A DNA stretch of 19,205 nucleotides, from the NCBI GenBank assembly GCA_963632245.1, contig CAVGTF010000027.1, positions 1-19,205 of the forward strand, given 5' to 3'. The notes below the pieces were generated by a model that worked only from the letters and a program-made list of their open reading frames with translations, was not told the origin of the DNA and made no database searches. Below, one piece after another: positions 14,205 through 19,205 of the stretch (positions are counted from its first letter, which is position 1; every line of letters begins with the position of its first letter). The position numbers and the translations under genes are program-made. Source of the DNA: UBA1724 sp963632245 (lineage in GTDB: Bacteria; Verrucomicrobiota; Lentisphaeria; Oligosphaerales; Oligosphaeraceae).

Positions 14205-15701
14205 ATGAGCGACAGACTGTACTTCTTCGACACCACGCTGCGGGACGGCGAACAGGTCCCCGGATGTCAGCTGAACACCGTGGAAAAGATCCAGATTGCC
14301 AAGCAGCTGGAATTGCTGGGCGTGGACGTCATCGAGGCCGGCTTCCCCGTCTCCAGCCCCGGAGACTTCCAGTCCGTCCAGGAGATCTCCAAGGCGGTCA
14401 CCTGGCCCACCATCTGCGCCTTGACCCGCGCCGTGCAGAAGGACATCGATGTGGCCGCGGAGGCGCTCTCTTTCGCCAAGCGCAAGCGCATCCACACGGG
14501 CATCGGCACCTCCGATATGCACATCAAGTACAAATTCAACTCCACCCGTGAGGAAATCCTGGAGCGTGGTGCCGCGGCCGTGAAATACGCGCGGAATCTG
14601 GTGGACGACGTGGAGTTCTATGCGGAGGACGCGGGCCGCACGGACAACGAGTTCCTGGCGAAGGTGATTGAGGCGATGATCAAGGCGGGTGCCACGGTGG
14701 TGAACATCCCGGACACCACGGGCTACTGCCTGCCCGACGAGTTTGGCGCCAAGATCAAATACCTGGTGGATCACGTGGCGGGCATTGAGAATGTGGTGAT
14801 CTCCACGCACTGCCACAACGACCTGGGCATGGCAACGGCAAACACCATCTCCGGCGTCCTCAACGGCGCGCGGCAGGTGGAGGTCACCATGAATGGCATT
14901 GGCGAGCGGGCGGGCAATACCGCGCTGGAAGAGATCGCGATGATCGTGAAGTCCCGGAAGGACATTCCGCTGGACATCAACATCAACACCACGAAGATCT
15001 GCGCCACCAGCCGGATGGTCTCCAACATGATGAACATGCCAGTGCAGCCCAACAAGGCCATCGTGGGCCGAAACGCCTTCGCGCACTCCTCCGGCATCCA
15101 CCAGGATGGCGTGCTGAAGAATGCCCAGACCTACGAGATCATCAATCCCCAGGATGTGGGACTGGACGACAACTCCATCGTGCTGACCGCACGCAGCGGC
15201 CGCGCCGCCCTGAAACACCACCTGCAGAATCTGGGCGTGGAGTTGAACCAGGAGAAGCTGGATGCGGTCTACCAGCAGTTCCTGCAGCTGGCTGACAAGA
15301 AGAAGGACGTGACCGACGACGACCTGCTGATCCTGGCGGGCAGCCACCGCAACAGCGGCAAGCATATCACCATCGACTACCTGCAGGTGGTCAGCGGCGT
15401 GAATGTGCGCCCCGTGGCGAGCCTGGGCCTGAATATCGCCGGCGAGCACTTCGAGGCGGCGGCCTCCGGAACGGGCCCCGTGGATGCGGCCATCAATGCG
15501 CTGAAGAAGATCATCAACCGCCCCATGACCATGAAGGAGTTCATCGTGCAGTCCATCAACAAGGGCAGCGACGACCTGGGAAAGGTGCACCTGCAACTGG
15601 AATACAACGGCGATCTCTACTACGGTTTCGGTGCCCACACCGATATCATCGGCGCCTCGGTAGAGGCATACGTGGACTGCATCAACAAATTCAAGGACTA
15701 G
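14205..15701 (+). CDS. leuA: 2-isopropylmalate synthase
   Basis: Condenses acetyl-CoA with 2-ketoisovalerate to 2-isopropylmalate, the committed step of leucine synthesis, in the cytoplasm. The 498-residue length fits the family. The catalytic barrel carries DTTLRDGEQ (9-17), whose Asp binds the divalent metal, and STHCHND (201-206) with the two metal-binding histidines H202 and H204; GIGERAGN (231-238) is also conserved. The C-terminal part (about 390-498) is the LeuA regulatory domain that binds leucine for feedback inhibition in known members. The start at 14205 begins the conserved N-terminus and has AAAGGA about 13 bases upstream. It is first in a four-gene operon controlled by the leader attenuator. 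Homocitrate or citramalate synthases are relatives, but the leu context settles the assignment. Confidence 0.96.
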   Translation: MSDRLYFFDTTLRDGEQVPGCQLNTVEKIQIAKQLELLGVDVIEAGFPVSSPGDFQSVQEISKAVTWPTICALTRAVQKDIDVAAEALSFAKRKRIHTGIGTSDMHIKYKFNSTREEILERGAAAVKYARNLVDDVEFYAEDAGRTDNEFLAKVIEAMIKAGATVVNIPDTTGYCLPDEFGAKIKYLVDHVAGIENVVISTHCHNDLGMATANTISGVLNGARQVEVTMNGIGERAGNTALEEIAMIVKSRKDIPLDININTTKICATSRMVSNMMNMPVQPNKAIVGRNAFAHSSGIHQDGVLKNAQTYEIINPQDVGLDDNSIVLTARSGRAALKHHLQNLGVELNQEKLDAVYQQFLQLADKKKDVTDDDLLILAGSHRNSGKHITIDYLQVVSGVNVRPVASLGLNIAGEHFEAAASGTGPVDAAINALKKIINRPMTMKEFIVQSINKGSDDLGKVHLQLEYNGDLYYGFGAHTDIIGASVEAYVDCINKFKD

Positions 15702-15731
15702 GACCGCATTCTGCGGAAGGAATTCCATCCC

Positions 15732-17108
15732 ATGCCAAAGACACTCTTCGACAAGATCTGGGACGCACACCTGGTGCAGTCCGTGCCCGAGGGCCCCGAT
15801 CAGCTATACATCGACCGCCTCTACTGCCACGAGGTAACCAGCCCGCAGGCCTTCCAGGGACTGCGCCAGCGGGGTCTGCCCGTCTTCCGTCCCGCCAGCG
15901 TGGTCTGCATGCCAGACCACAATATCCCCACCGAGCGCCAGGAGGAACCCATCCGGGATCCGATTGCGCGCACGCAGGTAGAGACCCTTGCCGCAAACGT
16001 GAAGGAGTTCGGCCTGAAACACTACGGCGTCCTGGACGAGCGTAGCGGAATCCTGCATGTGGTGGGTCCCGAGCGTGGCCTGACACTGCCGGGCGCCACG
16101 GTGGTCTGCGGCGACTCCCATACCTCCACCCACGGCGCCATGGGCTGCGTGGCCTTCGGCATCGGCACCAGCGAGGTGGAGATGGTGCTGGCCAGCGGAT
16201 GCATTCTGCAGAGCCGTCCGAAGACCATGCGGATTACGGTGGACGGCGTGCTGGGCAAGGGCGTCACCGCCAAGGATGTGGCGCTCTTCCTCATGAGCCG
16301 CCTGGGGACTGCCGGCGCCACGGGGCATTTCGTGGAATACGCGGGAAGTGCGGTGACGGCTCTGACCATGGAGGGCCGCCTGACCCTCTGCAATCTGAGC
16401 ATCGAAATGGGTGCCCGCGGCGGCATGATCGCGCCGGACCAGACCACCTTCGACTACCTGGCGAAGTGTCCCGAGGCACCGAAGGGCGCGGAGTGGGAAA
16501 AATCCCTGGCCTTCTGGAAGACCCTGCGCAGCGACGACGACGCGGTCTTTGACAAAGAGGTCCGCTTCGCTGCCGAGGAGATCGCCCCCTGGATCACCTA
16601 CGGCACCAATCCGGGAATGGGCATGGCGGTGGATGGCACAATTCCGTCAGACGCCCCCGCGCGCCCCCTGGAATACATGGGCTTCCAAGCCGGCGAGCGG
16701 CTGTTGGGCAAGCCGGTGGACTATGTCTTCGTGGGCGCCTGCACCAATGGCCGCGTGGAGGACTTCCGGGCCTTCGCCAGCATCGTGAAGGGCCATAAAA
16801 AGGCGGCGAATGTAGTCGCGTGGCTGGTGCCTGGTTCCTGGATGGTATTGCGTCAATTGCAGAAGGAGGGCGTGGAGGCGGTTTTGAACGAAGCCGGTTT
16901 CCGGTTGCGTCAGCCGGGCTGTTCTGCGTGTCTGGGCATGAATGAGGACCGTGTGCCGGCAGGGAAGCTCTGCGTTTCCACCAGCAACCGGAATTTCGAG
17001 GGCCGACAGGGCCCCGGCGCCCGGACGGTGCTGGCAAGCCCCCTCACCGCCGCGGCGGCCGCCATCACCGGAAAGATCACGGATCCCCGGGAATTCCTCC
17101 ACGCATAA
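15732..17108 (+). CDS. leuC: 3-isopropylmalate dehydratase large subunit
   Basis: With LeuD it isomerises 2-isopropylmalate to 3-isopropylmalate, using a [4Fe-4S] cluster. The 458-residue protein carries the three cluster cysteines in GACTNGR (C337) and GCSACLGMN (C397, C400). Other aconitase-family signatures are LYIDRLYCHEVTSPQAF (25-41), GDSHTSTHGAMG (127-138) and STSNRNFEGRQG (416-427). The start has GGAAGGA about 10 bases upstream, one of the clearer ribosome sites here, directly after a small CCGCA/TGCGG hairpin in the 30-base gap behind leuA. LeuC and LeuD are separate proteins, as in most bacteria. Confidence 0.96.
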   Translation: MPKTLFDKIWDAHLVQSVPEGPDQLYIDRLYCHEVTSPQAFQGLRQRGLPVFRPASVVCMPDHNIPTERQEEPIRDPIARTQVETLAANVKEFGLKHYGVLDERSGILHVVGPERGLTLPGATVVCGDSHTSTHGAMGCVAFGIGTSEVEMVLASGCILQSRPKTMRITVDGVLGKGVTAKDVALFLMSRLGTAGATGHFVEYAGSAVTALTMEGRLTLCNLSIEMGARGGMIAPDQTTFDYLAKCPEAPKGAEWEKSLAFWKTLRSDDDAVFDKEVRFAAEEIAPWITYGTNPGMGMAVDGTIPSDAPARPLEYMGFQAGERLLGKPVDYVFVGACTNGRVEDFRAFASIVKGHKKAANVVAWLVPGSWMVLRQLQKEGVEAVLNEAGFRLRQPGCSACLGMNEDRVPAGKLCVSTSNRNFEGRQGPGARTVLASPLTAAAAAITGKITDPREFLHA

Positions 17109-17139
17109 AAAGCACCCCTTTCAACACACTCTTTTTTCC

Positions 17140-17751
17140 ATGAAACAGAAACTGGAAATCCTACGTAGCCGGTGCGTGCCACTCCCCGTGGACAATATCG
17201 ACACCGACCAGATCATCCCCGCACGATACCTGAAGGCCACCACCCGCGAGGAGTCCTTCTTCGGCGAACATCTCTTCCAGGACTGGCGCTACCGCGCAGA
17301 CGGCACCCCTAATCCGGATTTCGTCCTGAACGATCCCCGCTACAGCGGGCAGATCCTGCTGGGCGGCCGGAACTTCGGTTCTGGCTCCAGCCGTGAGCAC
17401 GCCGCCTGGGCCATTGCGGGACACGGCTTCCGCGCGGTGGTGGCCAGCTCCTTCGCGGATATCCATAAGCAGAACGAGCTGAACAACTTCGTGCTGCCCG
17501 TCACGGTGGACCAGGAGTTCCTGGATGCACTGGTTGCCTTAGTGAAGGCACATCCCGAGACCGAGGTGGAGATCAATCTGCCGGCAGAGACCATCTCCGT
17601 GATGGGACATCCGGAGATGTCCCGGAAGTTCCCCATCAATGCCTACAAGAAGCACTGCTTCCTGAATGGTCTGGACGACATCGACTACCTGCTCACATGC
17701 CGTCCGCTGGTAGAAGAGTGGGAGAAGACCCACCACGCCGCACAGGCATAA
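17140..17751 (+). CDS. leuD: 3-isopropylmalate dehydratase small subunit
   Basis: The swivelling partner of LeuC that completes the isopropylmalate isomerase active site. The 203-residue length is typical of the bacterial form. VDNIDTDQIIPARYL near the N-terminus and GGRNFGSGSSREHAAWAI (about 75-93) are the substrate-binding signatures, and FADIHKQNELNNFVLPV follows. The start at 17140 follows a CTTTTTTCC pyrimidine run with no Shine-Dalgarno; upstream in-frame extension would overlap leuC. It lies 31 bases after leuC, and its TAA runs straight into an A tract. Confidence 0.95.
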   Translation: MKQKLEILRSRCVPLPVDNIDTDQIIPARYLKATTREESFFGEHLFQDWRYRADGTPNPDFVLNDPRYSGQILLGGRNFGSGSSREHAAWAIAGHGFRAVVASSFADIHKQNELNNFVLPVTVDQEFLDALVALVKAHPETEVEINLPAETISVMGHPEMSRKFPINAYKKHCFLNGLDDIDYLLTCRPLVEEWEKTHHAAQA

Positions 17752-17796
17752 AAAAAACGCACCCTTCCTTTCCTTCAACCATAACATCTACTCATC

Positions 17797-18861
17797 ATGA
17801 ATTTCAAGATTGCGGTTTTGCCGGGTGACGGCATTGGTCCGGAGATCTCCCTATGGGGAGTCAAGGTCATGGAGACGGTCTGCAAGCGCTTCGGGCACAC
17901 GGTCTCCTTCCAGGAGGCGCTCTGCGGCGCGGCGGCCATTGACAAGGTAGGCGATCCCTTCCCGAAAGAGACCCTGAAGATCTGCCAGGAGTCCGACGCG
18001 GTCCTCTTTTCGGCGGTGGGCGATCCCCGCTACGACCAGAATCCGGATGCGAAGGTGCGTCCCGAGCAGGGTCTCCTTGCCATGCGGAAGCAGCTGGGGC
18101 TCTTCGCCAACATCCGTCCCGTCCAGACCTTCCCGAGCCTCCTCCATATGTCACCCCTGAAGCCCGAGCTGGTGGCCGACGCCGATTTCGTCTGCATCCG
18201 GGAACTCACCGGCGGAATGTATTTCGGCGAGAAGTACCAGGACGACGAGAAGGCATACGACACCAATCTCTACCACCGCAACGAGATCGAGCGAATCCTG
18301 AAGGTGGCCTTCCAGAGTGCCCGTCAGCGCCGGAAGCATGTCACTGTGGTGGACAAGGCGAATGTGCTGGCATCCAGCCGCCTCTGGCGGAAGATCGCCA
18401 AGGAGATGGCGACGCAGTATCCCGATGTGACCACCGATTTCATGTATGTGGACAACGCCGCCATGCGGATGATCCAGGAGCCGCGGTTCTTCGATGTCAT
18501 GGTCACCGAAAATACCTTCGGCGATATCCTGACCGACGAGGGATCCGTGATCAGCGGTTCCATGGGACTGCTCCCCTCCGCATCTTTGGGCGAGGGCACA
18601 CCCGTTTTCGAGCCCATCCATGGCTCCTGGCCACAGGCCGCCGGAAAGAATCTGGCCAATCCGCTGGCACAGATCCTCTCCGTGGCAATGCTCTTCGAAC
18701 ACTTCAATTGCAAGGAAGAGGGAAAGGCCATCCGCGATGCGGTGAACGCCTCCCTGGATGCCAATGTGCGCACACCAGAAATCCAGATCGAGGGAGGCGC
18801 AAAGTACGGAACCAAAGAGGTTGGACTTTGGATCGTCCAGAAACTGGACGATCCAAAGTAA
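17797..18861 (+). CDS. leuB: 3-isopropylmalate dehydrogenase
   Basis: Oxidises 3-isopropylmalate with NAD to the product that decarboxylates to 2-ketoisocaproate. The 354-residue protein shows the N-terminal LPGDGIGPEI motif (8-17), the metal-binding segment VTENTFGDILTDEGS, and EPIHGSWPQAAGKNLANP, which matches the NAD-binding loop of isopropylmalate dehydrogenases. The tyrosine-containing ELTGGMYFGEK segment is the usual active-site loop. It is last in the operon, 45 bases after leuD. The last eleven codons lie inside a 16-bp perfect inverted repeat that ends in the stop codon, which is unusual for coding sequence. A transaminase for the final step is not in this window. Confidence 0.96.
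   Translation: MNFKIAVLPGDGIGPEISLWGVKVMETVCKRFGHTVSFQEALCGAAAIDKVGDPFPKETLKICQESDAVLFSAVGDPRYDQNPDAKVRPEQGLLAMRKQLGLFANIRPVQTFPSLLHMSPLKPELVADADFVCIRELTGGMYFGEKYQDDEKAYDTNLYHRNEIERILKVAFQSARQRRKHVTVVDKANVLASSRLWRKIAKEMATQYPDVTTDFMYVDNAAMRMIQEPRFFDVMVTENTFGDILTDEGSVISGSMGLLPSASLGEGTPVFEPIHGSWPQAAGKNLANPLAQILSVAMLFEHFNCKEEGKAIRDAVNASLDANVRTPEIQIEGGAKYGTKEVGLWIVQKLDDPK
18825..18859. repeat. Perfect 16-bp inverted repeat at the leuB stop codon
   Basis: ACTTTGGATCGTCCAG (18825-18840), spacer AAA, and CTGGACGATCCAAAGT (18844-18859) form a perfect 16-bp stem. The last base is the first base of the TAA stop. The + strand continues with A residues, and the reverse strand continues without a T run, so it lacks the tract of an intrinsic terminator on either strand. 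It may act as a 3'-end stabiliser, a rho-independent stop of unusual type, or mark the edge of the repeat island. Confidence 0.8.
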
Positions 18862-18866
18862 AAAAA

Positions 18867-18887
18867 GGAGGAAGGAGGAAGGAGGAA
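18867..18887. repeat. Purine heptamer array after leuB
   Basis: Three perfect GGAGGAA units follow the leuB stop by 5 bases and lead into GTGTGG. The arrangement matches 3114-3134, where three GGGAGGA units follow the acetyltransferase gene and lead into AAGTTTGG. It appears to mark the left edge of a repeat island in both places. Confidence 0.8.
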
Positions 18888-18903
18888 GTGTGGTCGCTGC
18901 GCG

Positions 18904-18994
18904 GCTCTTCCGCCGCTGGCGCGGCGGTACGGTACCGGGCTTTGGGCCGCTGTGCGGCGCGGGCTTAGCCAACGGCGCGTGCCTTCCAAGCGCA
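18904..18994. repeat. 91-bp direct repeat, copy 1
   Basis: This segment, from GCTCTTCCGCCGC to CCTTCCAAGCGCA, is repeated at 19115-19205 with one difference (G at 18939, C at 19150). It contains the perfect hairpin CCGCCGC/GCGGCGG (18910-18916/18921-18927) and a GGTACC palindrome. No coding frame is evident. Confidence 0.9.
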
Positions 18995-19003
18995 GTTTAC
19001 GCA

Positions 19004-19049
19004 GGAAGATCTCCAAAGGACGGAGGGCTGCCGCCCCCGGACCCCCGCC
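19004..19049. repeat. CCAAAGGAC repeat module
   Basis: GGAAGATCTCCAAAGGAC, followed by GGGCTGCCGCCCCCGGACCC, aligns with 21-57 in direct orientation and with 3398-3439 in inverted orientation. It sits between the two 91-bp copies and directly before the module shared with 3275-3327. Confidence 0.6.
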
Positions 19050-19052
19050 TAT

Positions 19053-19104
19053 GCTCTTCCGCCATCTAATGATGGCGGTACTTGCGCGCCAATAGGGGCG
19101 CGCT
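19053..19104. repeat. Inverted copy of the 3275-3327 hairpin module
   Basis: The reverse complement of this 52-base segment matches 3275-3327: the first 34 bases (AGCGCGCCCCTATTGG through TACCGCCATC) are identical, and the rest differ only in the loop of the CCATC/GATGG hairpin and one stem base. Both copies carry the GCGCGCC hairpin and the CCATC hairpin followed by GAAGAGC. Confidence 0.85.
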
Positions 19105-19114
19105 GGGCGCACGC

Positions 19115-19205
19115 GCTCTTCCGCCGCTGGCGCGGCGGTACGGTACCGGCCTTTGGGCCGCTGTGCGGCGCGGGCTTAGCCAACGGCGCGTGCCTTCCAA
19201 GCGCA
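19115..19205. repeat. 91-bp direct repeat, copy 2 (runs to window end)
   Basis: Identical to 18904-18994 at 90 of 91 positions and starting 211 bases later. Identity lasts to the final base of the window, so the repeat unit probably continues beyond it. Confidence 0.9.

Noticed and set aside
14184..15770. Long open frame on the minus strand opposite leuA (528 codons), and similar long frames opposite or out of phase with other genes (11188-12306, 1189-2397, 13012-13878)
   Set aside because: They are opposite or out of phase with well-recognised conserved proteins in GC-rich DNA, and their translations are low-complexity with no domain pattern.
18825..18866. Classical intrinsic terminator of the leu operon
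   Set aside because: The stem is strong, but A residues rather than T follow on the plus strand and there is no T tract on the minus strand either.
18904..19205. CRISPR array
   Set aside because: Only two repeat copies of 91 bp, no regular short repeats and spacers, and no cas genes in the window.
1..19205. Transposase or integrase gene associated with the repeat islands
   Set aside because: No frame in the window resembles a transposase, integrase or resolvase; the islands are non-coding here.

Overview
The window is about 19.2 kb of a fairly GC-rich bacterial chromosome. Three things recall Lentisphaerota, Kiritimatiellota or Verrucomicrobiota: large secreted beta-sandwich proteins (chitobiase C-terminal-like, pre-peptidase-like and putative-Ig domains), translation starts preceded by pyrimidine runs rather than strong Shine-Dalgarno sequences, and the particular DUF1573 and CcdA-like proteins. 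This placement is an inference and is not proven at phylum level.

Layout. 1-382 is a non-coding, repeat-rich spacer with a heptanucleotide tandem array, a possible promoter and an intrinsic terminator. 383-3101 carries a sodium:solute symporter followed closely by a short ArgA-like N-acetyltransferase. 3102-3598 is a second repeat island: inverted heptamer arrays at its ends enclose a run of seven consecutive hairpins. A tRNA-Thr(CGT) lies at 3599-3674.

3944-13807 encodes four exported or membrane proteins: a chitobiase-C-like secreted protein, a 1680-residue secreted protein with three thioredoxin-like domains (CEDC, CGDC, CPHC), a DUF1573 lipoprotein, and a polytopic CcdA/DsbD-like protein with two N-terminal CxxC domains. 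The last three are tightly packed and look like one transcription unit for extracytoplasmic thiol-disulfide exchange. They are the best candidate here for an undescribed system.

13852-18861 is a complete leucine operon, leuA-leuC-leuD-leuB. Ahead of it are a clear promoter, a 27-residue leader peptide with clustered Leu codons, and a strong intrinsic terminator. The 5' arm of that terminator can pair with a segment just after the Leu codons, so the sequence supports ribosome-mediated attenuation by leucyl-tRNA supply. The four enzymes convert 2-ketoisovalerate to 2-ketoisocaproate.

18862-19205 is a third repeat island starting directly after leuB. It contains parts of the 3102-3541 island in inverted orientation and a 91-bp direct repeat that runs to the window edge. 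These islands form a modular, non-coding dispersed repeat family.
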